NCBI RefSeq assembly: GCF_004123835.1
Contig: NZ_MZMU01000024.1
Span: 248,001-312,000 of the forward strand
Source: Rhizobium leguminosarum
Lineage (GTDB): Bacteria; Pseudomonadota; Alphaproteobacteria; Rhizobiales; Rhizobiaceae
Direction of reading: 5' to 3'
DNA length: 64,000 nucleotides
Below the pieces are notes generated by a model. It was not told the DNA's origin, searched no databases, and saw only the letters and a list, made by a program, of their open reading frames with translations. Each line of letters starts with the position of its first letter. The first letter of the stretch is position 1. Positions 42,239 to 51,982 of the stretch are shown here, in pieces. The position numbers and the translations under genes are program-made.

Positions 42239-42886
42239 TCAGACTTCGTCTTCCGGCACGATCCAAGGCTCGGCGCGGGCCGCCTCTTCCCATTTCCGCC
42301 AGGCCGGATGCGCCTTCATGGTCTCCATATAGGCCAGCGTATCGTTTTGGCTGACGAGATCATAAATGTCGAACCGGTTGACGACAGGCGCAAACATCGC
42401 ATCCGCCCCGCTGAACGCACCAAACAGAAACGGTCCGCCGGATTGCTACAGGAGGTCGCGCCAGATCGTCTCGATGCGGCTGATATCGGCGTCGACACCA
42501 TCCGGCAACACGATCCCGCCCTTCGGCCGGCGGATATTCATCGGGCAGGCACTGCGCAGCGCCCGAAAGCTCGACAGCATTTCCATCGAAACCGAACGGG
42601 CGAGCGCCCGCTCGGCGCGATCCCTCGGCAGAAGGCCGGCGTCCGGATAAAGCTCGGCGACATATTCGATGATCGCCAGCGATTCCCAGATCTTCAATGC
42701 GCCGTGCTGCAGAAGCGGCACTCGCCCGGTCGGCGAAATCGCCTTGATATCGGGATTGCCACCAGGATAGTCGAAGGGGATCAGGACCTCCTCGAAATCG
42801 ACGCCGGCGCCCGTCAGCGCCATCCAGGGCCGGAACGACCAGGAGGAGTAGTTCTTGTTGGCGATGTAGAGCGTCGGTCTATCCAT
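42239..42886 (-). pseudogene. Glutathione S-transferase, interrupted by an in-frame TAG
   Basis: The thioredoxin-like N-terminal domain (LYIANKNYSSWSFRPWMAL, SPTGRVPLLQHG, WESLAIIEYVAELYP) and the first helices of the C-terminal domain are intact. At 42446-42448 the codon after TIWRDLL is TAG. The same frame continues cleanly as QSGGPFLFGAFSGADAMFAPVVNRF to a normal end at 42239 (DEV-stop). A single C-to-T change of a Gln codon explains it. The 146-residue product would lack most of the C-terminal domain and is probably not active. It lies next to another broken gene. Confidence 0.85.
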
Positions 42887-42899
42887 GGGCCTCTCCCGT

Positions 42900-43618
42900 T
42901 CAGGCTTCGAAGTCGAAAATCAGCAATTCGTGGAAATGGTTCATGTCCTCGAACACGCAGAATGCCGGCGGGGTCAGCTCGAGAACAGGGGCCTTGCGGC
43001 GGATATGGTCGGCCACGTCATCGAGCATTGCCTGCCAGCGTGGCAAGGCTTCGTCCTCCAGCCGTTCGATCGCATAGGCGAAGGTCATGTGGAACTTATA
43101 GTCGTCATGGTTCGGCTGGCGATAGCCCAGAAGCTCGGCCAGCGCATTGCGCCAGGCGCGCATGACCTTGCGGTCGTTCTCGGTCGCCCCGCGAGCAGGC
43201 CCGAGGGACGCGCTTCGACGACGGCGACCTTGAAGGGATCGAACACCGAGAAACCTTCGAGCCGGGCCGCCATCAGCTCGGTCATGTCTTCGATCGGTGT
43301 ATCGAGCGGCAGATCGCCCGGCCAGTAATCCTGCCGGCGCCTGGTTTCGATCACGCCTTCGAAAAGCGTCATGTGAATGCTTGATATCGGCGTGAAGAGG
43401 AACTGCGAGGCCTCGGGCATCGCCAGATATGTCTCACGCGCCTCGATCAGCACCCTTTGCGTCTGCGTACCTTTCTCGGCATGGCAAACGATGGTGTTGC
43501 CGGCTTCCGGAAGAAAGCCGCCGACCTTGCGATAGCGGCTGCCGAGATGCGTGGGTGGGTTCGGATTGTGCGTCTTCGAGTAGAAGAGAAGCTCGGGCGA
43601 AAACGTCGTGATGTTCAT
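42900..43618 (-). pseudogene. DUF1868 (2H phosphoesterase-like) gene with frameshift
   Basis: The first part, from 43618, encodes the family start (FYSKTHNPNPPTHLGSRYR) and the first H-x-T motif (SIHMTLFEGV). Near 43190 the frame changes: after VEARPSG the reading runs into unrelated sequence, while the family continuation (ENDRKVMRAWRNALAELLGY, second motif KFHMTFAYAI, end FHELLIFDFEA) is in another frame down to 42900. One missing base accounts for it. The two HxT motifs belong to the 2H/LigT superfamily. Either a real mutation or a sequencing error. Confidence 0.8.
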
Positions 43619-43714
43619 GGGCGACTCGCGGCTCTGGTTGGGACGGCATTCGCCCATATGGCAGAACCACGAATGTCAGATGACGGTCACCGCTTCCAAC
43701 GACAAGTTCTGATC

Positions 43715-44416
43715 TCAATCATAGATGCACTTGATGTAATCGCCCGCACCTTGCGCGCGTCTCTCGATCACGCCGGCGAGCCGGCGAAGGCCGCGGCCGG
43801 GTTTGCCGGCATTGCGGTCGATCGGGTTCGGCAGCGAGACGGCAAGCAGCGATGCCTGGCGCCGCGTCAGCTTCGAGGCCGGCACCTTGAAATGGTGTCG
43901 GGCCGCCGCCTCGATGCCGTAGATGCCGGGACCCCATTCGGCGATATTGAGATAGATTTCCATCAGTCGCCGTTTCGACAAGACGAAATCCGTGGTCACC
44001 GCGAGCGGAAGTTCCAGCGCCTTGCGTACGAAAGAGCGGCCGTTCCAGAGGAAGAGGTTTTTCGCCGTCTGCATCGGGATCGTGCTGCCGCCGCGCGTCG
44101 CCTGACCTTTCAGCGTATCCTCGACCAGCATGCGCATTTCCACCCAGTCGACACCGCCGTGAAAGCAATATTGCCCGTCCTCCGACATCATCACCGACTG
44201 CACCACAACCGGGGCGATGTCATCAAGCGACACCCATTGCCTGTCGTAGCCACGCAGCAGCACGAGATCACGCAGCATCAGCGTCGAGACGGGGTGAATG
44301 AAGGGCAGCAGATAGAAAAAGATCAGCGCATAGGGAAGGATCAGCACGATCAGCACGGCAAGAACAATGCGTTTCAACACACGCCGGTCTCCGAACCATC
44401 GCCGACGAACCGGCAT
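43715..44416 (-). CDS. mtgA: Monofunctional peptidoglycan glycosyltransferase
   Basis: A 233-residue GT51 enzyme. One N-terminal membrane segment (RIVLAVLIVLILPYALIFFYL) anchors it with the catalytic domain in the periplasm. Motif 1 is VMMSEDGQYCFHGGVDW with the catalytic glutamate; GGSTIPMQTAKNLFL and KRRLMEIYLNIAEWG are motifs 2 and 3. It polymerises lipid II glycan without a transpeptidase domain. The ATG at 44416 was chosen; a TTG at 44452 is possible. Confidence 0.93.
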   Translation of the reverse strand: MPVRRRWFGDRRVLKRIVLAVLIVLILPYALIFFYLLPFIHPVSTLMLRDLVLLRGYDRQWVSLDDIAPVVVQSVMMSEDGQYCFHGGVDWVEMRMLVEDTLKGQATRGGSTIPMQTAKNLFLWNGRSFVRKALELPLAVTTDFVLSKRRLMEIYLNIAEWGPGIYGIEAAARHHFKVPASKLTRRQASLLAVSLPNPIDRNAGKPGRGLRRLAGVIERRAQGAGDYIKCIYD

Positions 44417-44587
44417 GTCGACGCTGTCCTCTCTCTCCGGCGCTATATCCAATGTCCCCAGTCCGATTTCGCTCCTGTCGTTCTCATAACGCCTGTGCGG
44501 AGCTTATGCCAGAGTGCGCGGCGAATCTTGCTGCCGCCATCGACAATTCCGTTGCAAGCCCGGGGGCGCTCATGCCAAACAGCGCCC

Positions 44588-45502
44588 ATGGACGCGAACC
44601 GGGACACTTTCGAGACGAGGCTGAAGAACAACGCCCGCGACATCGAGGCGCTGCTCGACCTATTGCTTTCGCCGAGTGCCCTTTCCGATGAAATCGCCAG
44701 GCCCGAGACGCTGCGCGATGCCATGCATTATGCCGTGCTGAACGGCGGCAAGCGGCTACGTCCGTTTCTCGTCGTCGAAAGTGCTGCCCTTCTCGGCGGC
44801 GACGCCGAGGCGGCACTTCGCGTCGGCGCCGCGCTCGAATGCGTCCACTGCTATTCCCTCGTGCATGACGACCTGCCGGCCATGGACGATGACGACCTGC
44901 GCCGCGGCAAACCGACGGTCCACATCAAGTTCGACGAAGCGACAGCGATCCTCGCCGGCGACAGCCTGCTGACCTATGCCTTCGACATCATCGCCGCGCC
45001 GGAAACGACCCTTGCCGATACGAGCAAGGCATCGCTTGTGCTGGCCCTTGCCCGCGCAGCCGGTCTCGGCGGCATGGCTGGCGGCCAGGCGCTCGATCTC
45101 GCGGCGGAAAAGCGGGCCCCCGACGAGACCGGCATCATCCGCCTGCAGGCGATGAAAACGGGCGCGCTGATCCGCTTCGCCTGCGAAGCCGGCGCCGTCA
45201 TCTCGGCAAGCCCGCCGGAAGATCGCCGCCGCCTGCGCGCCTTCGGCGAAAAGATCGGTCTTGCTTTCCAGCTTGCCGACGACATTCTCGACCTGACTTC
45301 GGATGCGGCGACCATGGGCAAGGCGACCGGCAAGGATGCGGCCCGCGGCAAGGGAACACTCGTCGCCCTGCGCGGCATGGAATGGGCCGAGACCCAGCTC
45401 CGTGAGCACGTCCGCGATGCCGAAGCGCTGCTTGCCCCTTACGGCGCCCGTGCCTCGATCCTCACTTCTGCAGCGCATTTCATCGCCGACCGGAAGAGCT
45501 GA
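44588..45502 (+). CDS. ispA: Farnesyl diphosphate synthase
   Basis: A 304-residue short-chain prenyl diphosphate synthase. The first aspartate-rich motif is VHDDLPAMDDDDLRRGKPT and the second is LADDILDLTSD. GGKRLRPFL binds isopentenyl diphosphate. It makes C15 farnesyl diphosphate for quinone and peptidoglycan carriers. The ATG at 44588 gives the normal length; the frame is open far upstream but that part is antisense to mtgA. Confidence 0.95.
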   Translation: MDANRDTFETRLKNNARDIEALLDLLLSPSALSDEIARPETLRDAMHYAVLNGGKRLRPFLVVESAALLGGDAEAALRVGAALECVHCYSLVHDDLPAMDDDDLRRGKPTVHIKFDEATAILAGDSLLTYAFDIIAAPETTLADTSKASLVLALARAAGLGGMAGGQALDLAAEKRAPDETGIIRLQAMKTGALIRFACEAGAVISASPPEDRRRLRAFGEKIGLAFQLADDILDLTSDAATMGKATGKDAARGKGTLVALRGMEWAETQLREHVRDAEALLAPYGARASILTSAAHFIADRKS

Positions 45503-45511
45503 AGCGACAGG

Positions 45512-46573
45512 TCAGGCCGCCAGTATCTCTTTGAGAGCGGAAACCAGACGGGCACACTCTTCATCCGTGCCGATACTGATCCGCAGGAAGTCCGAAATAC
45601 GCGGCTTGGCAAAATGCCGGACGAGAATGCCGCGCTCCCGCAGAGCAGCTTGAAATGCTGCGCCCGAACGGCTTTGGTGCCTTGCGAAAACGAAATTCGC
45701 CTGCGACGGCAAGACCTCGAAACCCAAAGCTTCAAGTTCAGAGACGAGGCTTTCCCGGCTGGCGATGATGTTCCTCCGGCCTCTCTCGAACCACGCCTCG
45801 TCCTTGATCGCCGCCGTCGCGGCAAGCTGCGCCAGACGATCGAGTGGATAGGAATTGAAACTGTCCTTGACCCGCTCCAGCGCCTCGATCAGCGGCCGCT
45901 GCCCCAGCGCGAAGCCGATGCGCAGACCGGCAAGCGAACGGGACTTCGACAGGGTCTGGATCACCAGTAGGTTGGGATAGGTTGAAACGAGCCCGGCGGC
46001 GCTCTCGCCGCCGAAATCGATATAGGCCTCGTCTATGACGACGACCGCATCCGGATGGGCGGCAAGAAGTGCCTCGATGCCGGTGAGCGGCAGGCCGATG
46101 CCGGTCGGCGCATTCGGATTGGGGATGATGATCGCGCCGCAGGGGCTGTCGTAATCGGCCAGCCGGATCCGGAACCCATCGTCAACGGGCACCTCGATCG
46201 CTTCGACGCCGTATAGCAAGCTATAGGTCGAATAGAAGGCGTAGGTCACATCGGGGTAGAGAAGCGGCCGCTCGTGTTTCAGCAGCGCCTGGAACGCATG
46301 CGCGAGAACCTCGTCGGAGCCGTTGCCGACGAATACTTCTTCCGCGGTCAGGCCGAAACGCGCCGCGATCGTCTCGCGCAATTCCGAAGCAGTGGGATCG
46401 GGATAGAGCCGCAGACGATCGTCCGCCGCTTCCCGGATCGCCTCGAGCGCCTTCGGAGACGGCCCGTAAGGATTTTCATTGGTATTGAGCTTGACCAAGC
46501 CGGCGGTACGGGGCTGCTCCCCGGCGACATAGGGCTGAAGCTTGCTGACGATTGGCGACCAGTACTGGCTCAT
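45512..46573 (-). CDS. hisC: Histidinol-phosphate aminotransferase
   Basis: A 353-residue class I/II PLP aminotransferase. NENPYGPSP near the start, the aspartate in VVIDEAYIDF, and the PLP lysine in TLSKSRSLAGLRIGF are characteristic. It converts imidazole acetol phosphate to histidinol phosphate, and may also act on aromatic keto acids. The MSQYWSPIV start at 46573 follows ispG by 16 bases, so the two are likely co-transcribed. Confidence 0.9.
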   Translation of the reverse strand: MSQYWSPIVSKLQPYVAGEQPRTAGLVKLNTNENPYGPSPKALEAIREAADDRLRLYPDPTASELRETIAARFGLTAEEVFVGNGSDEVLAHAFQALLKHERPLLYPDVTYAFYSTYSLLYGVEAIEVPVDDGFRIRLADYDSPCGAIIIPNPNAPTGIGLPLTGIEALLAAHPDAVVVIDEAYIDFGGESAAGLVSTYPNLLVIQTLSKSRSLAGLRIGFALGQRPLIEALERVKDSFNSYPLDRLAQLAATAAIKDEAWFERGRRNIIASRESLVSELEALGFEVLPSQANFVFARHQSRSGAAFQAALRERGILVRHFAKPRISDFLRISIGTDEECARLVSALKEILAA

Positions 46574-46589
46574 CCGAAGTTGCGGTCGG

Positions 46590-47840
46590 TCATTCCGCCG
46601 CCGTCCGCTGGCCGAAACGCTTCTCGATATAGTCGACGACAAGCGCCTCGAAATCGGCAGCGATATTGGGACCGCGCAGCGTCAGCGCTTTCCGGCCGTC
46701 GATGAAGACGGGGGCGGCCGGCGTTTCGCCAGTGCCCGGAAGCGAAATGCCGATATCGGCATGTTTACTTTCGCCCGGCCCGTTGACGATGCAGCCCATG
46801 ACGGCAACGTTCAGTGCCTCGACGCCAGGATATTTCTCGCGCCAGACCGGCATGTTCTTGCGGATGTCGTTCTGGATGTTCTGGGCAAGCTCCTGGAACA
46901 CCGTCGACGTCGTGCGCCCGCAGCCGGGACAGGCCGCAACGACAGGTATGAACTGGCGAAAGCCCATGACCTGCAGGATTTCCTGCGCCACCTGGACTTC
47001 GCGCGTGCGGTCGCCGTTCGGCTCGGGCGTCAGCGACACGCGGATCGTATCGCCGATGCCGTGCTGCAGCACGAAGCCCATCGCCGCCGACGAGGCGACG
47101 ATGCCCTTGGTGCCCATGCCGGCTTCGGTCAGGCCGAGATGCAGCGCATGATTGGAGCGTTCGGCGAGCATGGAATTGACGGCGATCAGGTCCTGAACCT
47201 GGCTGACTTTGGCCGACAGGATGATGCGGTTGCGCGGCAGGCCGATCTCTTCGGCAAGGGCTGCCGACAGCAGCGCCGACTGCACGATCGCCTCGCGCGT
47301 TACCTGCCGGGCCGAAAGCGGCGACCCAGCCTCGGCGTTCCGGTCCATCAGCGCTGTCAGCAAATCCTGATCGAGCGAACCCCAGTTAACGCCGATGCGC
47401 ACCGGCTTGTCATAGCGGATCGCCATCTCGATGATCTCGGCGAACTGCTTGTCCTTCTTGTCCTTGAAGCCGACATTGCCGGGATTGATGCGGTATTTAG
47501 CCAGCGCCGCGGCACAATCAGGATGATCGGCAAGCAGCTTGTGGCCGATATAGTGGAAGTCGCCAATCAAGGGCACGTCCATGCCGAGGCGCAGAAGCCG
47601 CTCGCGGATCTTCGGCACGGCGGCCGCACTCTCGTCGCGGTCGACGGTAATGCGCACCAGCTCCGAACCCGCCCGGAACAGAGCGGCGACCTGCGCGACG
47701 GTGGAATCGATATCGGCCGTTTCGGTGTTCGTCATGGATTGCACGACGACCGGCGCCCCGCCGCCGACGATGACGCCGCCGACATCGACGGCAACGGAAG
47801 CGCGGCGCGGTTTCGGATCAAAATCGGCGGCTGACAACAT
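46590..47840 (-). CDS. ispG: 4-hydroxy-3-methylbut-2-en-1-yl diphosphate synthase
   Basis: A 416-residue IspG (GcpE). The N-terminal TIM barrel has VVVQSMTNTETAD and LIGDFHYIGHKLL; the C-terminal iron-sulfur domain holds CPGCGRTT and MGCIVNGPGESKHADIG. It catalyses the penultimate MEP-pathway step. ispA nearby uses the end products. The ATG at 47840 was taken; AGGGG is somewhat far, so a GTG at 47855 is possible. Confidence 0.95.
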   Translation of the reverse strand: MLSAADFDPKPRRASVAVDVGGVIVGGGAPVVVQSMTNTETADIDSTVAQVAALFRAGSELVRITVDRDESAAAVPKIRERLLRLGMDVPLIGDFHYIGHKLLADHPDCAAALAKYRINPGNVGFKDKKDKQFAEIIEMAIRYDKPVRIGVNWGSLDQDLLTALMDRNAEAGSPLSARQVTREAIVQSALLSAALAEEIGLPRNRIILSAKVSQVQDLIAVNSMLAERSNHALHLGLTEAGMGTKGIVASSAAMGFVLQHGIGDTIRVSLTPEPNGDRTREVQVAQEILQVMGFRQFIPVVAACPGCGRTTSTVFQELAQNIQNDIRKNMPVWREKYPGVEALNVAVMGCIVNGPGESKHADIGISLPGTGETPAAPVFIDGRKALTLRGPNIAADFEALVVDYIEKRFGQRTAAE

Positions 47841-47936
47841 GAAGAGTTCTTGCACCCCTAAAAACAGTGCTTTTCAGGTGGATCAAGGCCGGCTGCTTGT
47901 CAACCGCCCCTGATATCACTTTTGTTGGGAGGCGGC

Positions 47937-49130
47937 TCAGTGACCGCCTCCCGAGGTCTCATCGGCGTAGTGGGCCAGGTTGGACAGCAGCAGAACGACG
48001 ATGAGCAACACCGGCAGCGCCATGAAAACGACGGCAAAACCGATATGCTCGGCGACGAAGCCGATCAACGATGGCGCAACCAGCATGCCGGAATAGCCCA
48101 TGGTCGTGACCACCGAGATGCCGATGCCGGGCTTGAGTCCGGGAATATTGCCCGCCGCCGAGAAAGCGATCGGCACCATGTTGGAAATGCCGATACCGCA
48201 AAAAGCAAAGCCCAGGATGGCAAGCTCGGCATTGGGCGCCAGACCTGCAAGCAGCATGCCGACAATGGCAAACAAAGTGCAGATGCGTAGCGTCTTGACG
48301 CCGCCCAGGCGGTCACGCACCAGGTCGCCGGCAAAGCGCATGATTGCCATGGTGGCCGAAAAGGCTGCGAAACCAAGACCGGAAAGCGCGACGGACGCAT
48401 CCATTTCCTGCCGAAGATAGAGCGCGCCCCAGTCGAGAACAGCACCTTCCGGCACCATGCTGAACAGCGCCATTAATCCGAGCAGCCACGGCAGCGGCAC
48501 CATCGGCAGCCTCGTCTTTTCCTTCTTGGTGTCGGGATGCGGTGGATCCGCAAGGATCATCGGCCAGGCGACGGCAAGGAAGATTGCCGCCAGCACCGTC
48601 GCCAGTTGCGCATGGCCGAGCACGCCGAGTTTGGAGATCACGATGCCGCCGAGACCGGAGCCGATCAGTCCGCCAAGGCTCCAGAAAGCGTGACAGGACG
48701 ACATGATGGCGCGGCGCATGGATTTCTCGACCGACACCGCATTGGCATTCATCGCCACATCCATTGCGCCGATGAAGCCGCCGAACAGGAAGAGCGAGAT
48801 TGCCCCGGTGAGCACATTTGGCGCGAGCGTCAATGCCAGCAGCAACGGCAGCACGCAGACGGCCAGGACCTGAACGACGATACGCGAGCCATGTCTGGCG
48901 ATCTGTGCACCGGCGATCGGCATCATGACCAGAGAGCCGACCCCGAAGACCAGGATCATCAGTCCAAGCTCGAACTTGGTCAGCGCCAGACGCTCGGCAA
49001 AATCCGGGATCTTCGGAGCCCAGCAGCCGACGACAAAACCGTTCATAAGGAAGAGTAGGGAAACTGCAGCCCTGCTTCTGGTAATGAAGCCGCTCCGGGC
49101 TCCCGGTGGCGCACTTACATGACTGTCCAT
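47937..49130 (-). CDS. MFS transporter (YbjJ-like)
   Basis: A 397-residue protein with 12 predicted membrane segments. Conserved pieces are NGFVVGCWAPKIPDFAERL at the N-terminus and GAMDVAMNANAVSVEKSMRR in the middle, typical of the YbjJ/FucP-related group. It may move a sugar or sugar-like compound, or act as an exporter. It follows the DeoR-type regulator gene on the same strand by 64 bases, so that regulator probably controls it. Confidence 0.87.
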   Translation of the reverse strand: MDSHVSAPPGARSGFITRSRAAVSLLFLMNGFVVGCWAPKIPDFAERLALTKFELGLMILVFGVGSLVMMPIAGAQIARHGSRIVVQVLAVCVLPLLLALTLAPNVLTGAISLFLFGGFIGAMDVAMNANAVSVEKSMRRAIMSSCHAFWSLGGLIGSGLGGIVISKLGVLGHAQLATVLAAIFLAVAWPMILADPPHPDTKKEKTRLPMVPLPWLLGLMALFSMVPEGAVLDWGALYLRQEMDASVALSGLGFAAFSATMAIMRFAGDLVRDRLGGVKTLRICTLFAIVGMLLAGLAPNAELAILGFAFCGIGISNMVPIAFSAAGNIPGLKPGIGISVVTTMGYSGMLVAPSLIGFVAEHIGFAVVFMALPVLLIVVLLLSNLAHYADETSGGGH

Positions 49131-49194
49131 TTTTCGGTCTTCCTCATTGCCGGGCTTTCACCCACCCGATTTCCCTAAACTCTATGACGTCGCC

Positions 49195-49971
49195 TCAGTT
49201 CGTTTTCTCGGCGAGAACAGTTCTGCATCCGCGCTCGCGGTAGCGGGCGAGAATGGCCGGATCTGCATCGTGCTCGACGACCAGGCATTCGCAATGGGCA
49301 ACCGGCAGGATGCTATGGGGGGCGGCAGTGCCGAATTTCTCCGAGGTTGCAGCCACCAACACTTTTCTGCTCCTGGACGTCGCAAACCGCTTGAATTCCG
49401 CATCCTCGAAGCCGAACACCGTGATGCCGGCTTCGAGATCGACGCCGCAGGCGCCGAGAATGCAGAGATCGGGCGAAATCTGTTCCATATCCCGCAAGGC
49501 CTTGGCGCCGAGCGAACCGCCCGTCTGCCGGTCGACCATCCCGCCGATCAGAATGACGTTGACGCCAGGCTTGTCGATCAGCGCTGCGGCAATCGCCGGC
49601 GCATTCGTCGCAGCCGTCAGCGCAAGCTCGGCCGGCAATGCGTTGGCAATCGCCAGATTGGTGCTGCCGGCATCGAAAAACACGGTCGAACCGGCGGCAA
49701 TCTGCTTTGCCGCAGCGCGCGCCAGCGCCTGTTTCCGATCAGCGGCAAAGCCGATGCGTTGCGTCATGCTTCCGTGCGCCGGCGAGACCGGCAATGCACC
49801 GCCATAAACTCGTTCGCAGAGCCCTGCCGCCGCCATCTCGCGCAGATCTCGCCGCACCGTATCTTCGGAGACACCGAATTCGAGCGCAAGCTCCGTCGCC
49901 AGCACACGGCCATTCAGCCGCAGCCTCTCGGAAATCACGCCTTGGCGCTCTCGCAACAGAAAATCCTGCAT
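49195..49971 (-). CDS. DeoR-family regulator
   Basis: A 258-residue protein. The N-terminal helix-turn-helix is RVLATELALEFGVSEDTVRRDLREM; the C-terminal sugar-phosphate sensor domain has FFDAGSTNLAIANAL, VILIGGMVDRQTGGSLG and TSEKFG. Such proteins repress sugar-utilisation genes until a phosphorylated sugar binds. The ATG at 49971 gives the MQDFLLRERQ start. An inverted repeat covers the start codon. Confidence 0.92.
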   Translation of the reverse strand: MQDFLLRERQGVISERLRLNGRVLATELALEFGVSEDTVRRDLREMAAAGLCERVYGGALPVSPAHGSMTQRIGFAADRKQALARAAAKQIAAGSTVFFDAGSTNLAIANALPAELALTAATNAPAIAAALIDKPGVNVILIGGMVDRQTGGSLGAKALRDMEQISPDLCILGACGVDLEAGITVFGFEDAEFKRFATSRSRKVLVAATSEKFGTAAPHSILPVAHCECLVVEHDADPAILARYRERGCRTVLAEKTN

Positions 49972-50010
49972 GTTTCTACCGGATCTATACATCAGACATG
50001 AAAACATGCA
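49967..50010. promoter_or_regulatory. Candidate DeoR operator
   Basis: TGCATGTTT (49967-49975) and AAACATGCA (50002-50010) are exact inverted 9-mers, 26 bases apart, over the deoR start. A further ATATGCAC follows near 50035. Confidence 0.5.
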
Positions 50011-50167
50011 TAAACGCTGATAACCGTGCAGGCAATATGCACGATCACACGTTTTCTGACGTTATGAAACAAAGCGAAATATGGCCTCTTGACCGGCCCG
50101 AGGGCCGGGGGTTACCGATCGCATATTCTCGATTCCCGCCGGCATATCCGCCATCTGGTGCATTTCC

Positions 50168-51037
50168 GTGAAAAACTCTGTCAGCCTGGGCATTCTGCTC
50201 ACGAGCGTCGCCTATATGGCGTTCACCTTCCATGACGCGATCATCAAGATCCTGACGGTCACCATCCCGGTCTGGCAGATCCTGTTTTTCCGCAGTCTCA
50301 CCATCCTTGTCGGTTGTCTCGCCTATGGCCGCGGCAAGCTCGTCCATCAAACGATGACATCGCCGATCATCAAGCCGATGATCGTCCGCAGCATCCTTCT
50401 TCTCTCTGCCTGGCTTTCCTATTATTCCGCCGCAAGCCGCCTGCAGCTGGCTGAAGTAACGACGCTTTATTACGCCGCACCCATCGTCGGCACCCTGCTT
50501 GCATGGCTCATCCTGAAAGAGGAGGTCACGCCGGCGCGCTGGCTTGCCGTCGGCGTCGGCTTCGTCGGCGTGCTGATCGCCTGCAATCCGATCGGCCTCA
50601 CCATCTCCTGGCCGGTCTATCTGGCGCTGCAGGCCGCCGTTCTCTGGGCTTGCGCCATGGTGCTGCTGCGCAAGACCTCGCTGCATGAGAAGACGATTAT
50701 CCAGCTCGCCGTTTCCAACGTCTTTTTTCTTGCCATGACCGGCATTGCCGTTCTCTACACTTGGCGGACACCCGATATGACGCAGCTCGCGCTTCTCATC
50801 GCCACCGGCGTCGTTGCCGGCTGCGCGCAGTTCGCCCTTTTCGAAGGCATGCGCCAGGCGCCCGTCTCCGTGCTTGCGCCATTCGAATATAGCTCTCTCA
50901 TCTGGGCCTTCCTCCTGGGTTATCTGATCTGGGCCAATATCCCCACGCCCAATGTGGTCGTCGGCGCGGCGATGATTCTCGGCGCCGGATTGATCATCAT
51001 CGTCAGCGAAAAGCTGCGCCGCCGCATCACGGCCTGA
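50168..51037 (+). CDS. EamA/DMT-family transporter
   Basis: A 289-residue protein with ten predicted membrane helices in two EamA repeats (PVWQILFFRSLTILVG...APIVGTLLAWLILKEEVTPARW and FEYSSLIWAFLLGYLIWANI...). Members export amino acids or other metabolites from the cytoplasm. The start is GTG at 50168 with a poor ribosome site, so the exact start is not sure. Divergent from deoR. Confidence 0.87.
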   Translation: MKNSVSLGILLTSVAYMAFTFHDAIIKILTVTIPVWQILFFRSLTILVGCLAYGRGKLVHQTMTSPIIKPMIVRSILLLSAWLSYYSAASRLQLAEVTTLYYAAPIVGTLLAWLILKEEVTPARWLAVGVGFVGVLIACNPIGLTISWPVYLALQAAVLWACAMVLLRKTSLHEKTIIQLAVSNVFFLAMTGIAVLYTWRTPDMTQLALLIATGVVAGCAQFALFEGMRQAPVSVLAPFEYSSLIWAFLLGYLIWANIPTPNVVVGAAMILGAGLIIIVSEKLRRRITA

Positions 51038-51190
51038 TGCCTGTTTCTGCAGGATTCATGGTTCAAACGGCCGCTTGAGAAAAATATTTGCAGTTGCTGC
51101 TTTTATTCGCAGTTTTCTACGCTTCCGGCGCCCTAATTTTCTGCAAACTATCCCCACCCCGATGACAACCTCCCAAGGATGGATAAAACA

Positions 51191-51964
51191 ATGAACTGGT
51201 TGAAAACCGTCGCCGCCGCTGCCCTCATTCAGGCTGCCGCCCTCCTGCCTGCGCATGCCGGTGAAAACCTCGCCGCCATCAAATCGGCTGGCGTCTTCAA
51301 GATCGGCACCGAAGGCACCTATGCGCCCTTCACCTATCATGACGAAAGCGGCAAGCTCGTCGGCTTCGACGTCGAGATCGGCGAAGCGATCGCCGCCAAG
51401 CTCGGCGTCAAGGCCGAGTTCGTCGAAGGCAAGTGGGATGGCCTGATCGCCGGCCTCGACGCCAAACGCTACGATACCGTCATCAACCAGGTCGGCATCA
51501 CCGAAACCCGCAAGCAGAAATACGATTTCTCCGAGCCCTATATCGCCTCCAAGGCCGTGTTGATCGCCCGCGATGGCGACGACAGCATCAAGTCCTTCGC
51601 CGATCTGAAGGGCAAGAAGGCCGCCCAATCGCTGACCAGCAACTTCGGCAAGCTCGCAACCGAAGCCGGCGCCGAACTCGTCGGCACCGACGGTTTCGAT
51701 CAATCGATCCAGCTGGTGCTGACCAAACGCGCCGACGCCACGATCAACGACAGCCTCTCCTTCCTCGATTTCAAGAAGCACAAGCCGGACGCGCCGGTGA
51801 AGATCGTCGCCGAGCAGGAAAACGCCGACTATTCCGGCGTCATCATCCGCAAGAACGAGCCGGAGCTTCTTGCCGAAATCAACAAGGCGCTTGCCGACAT
51901 CAAGGCCGACGGCACCTACAAGAAGATCGCCGACAAGTATTTCGGCCAGGACGTTTCCAAGTAA
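51191..51964 (+). CDS. Amino-acid ABC transporter substrate-binding protein
   Basis: A 257-residue family 3 binding protein. Signal peptide WLKTVAAAALIQAAALLPAHAGE with cleavage after AHA. Conserved IGTEGTYAPFTYHDESGKLVGFDVEI and GKWDGLIAGLDAKRYDTVINQ match the polar amino acid/cystine group. It works in the periplasm with the permease and ATPase that follow. The ATG at 51191 gives the shorter, more normal signal peptide. Between it and the permease is a 154-base inverted-repeat element. Confidence 0.9.
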   Translation: MNWLKTVAAAALIQAAALLPAHAGENLAAIKSAGVFKIGTEGTYAPFTYHDESGKLVGFDVEIGEAIAAKLGVKAEFVEGKWDGLIAGLDAKRYDTVINQVGITETRKQKYDFSEPYIASKAVLIARDGDDSIKSFADLKGKKAAQSLTSNFGKLATEAGAELVGTDGFDQSIQLVLTKRADATINDSLSFLDFKKHKPDAPVKIVAEQENADYSGVIIRKNEPELLAEINKALADIKADGTYKKIADKYFGQDVSK

Positions 51965-51982
51965 GCTTCGTTCAAGAAAAAG

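Noticed and set aside
43457..44587. Long upstream extension of the ispA frame
   Set aside because: It is antisense to mtgA and the DUF1868 gene, and the ispA homology begins at 44588.
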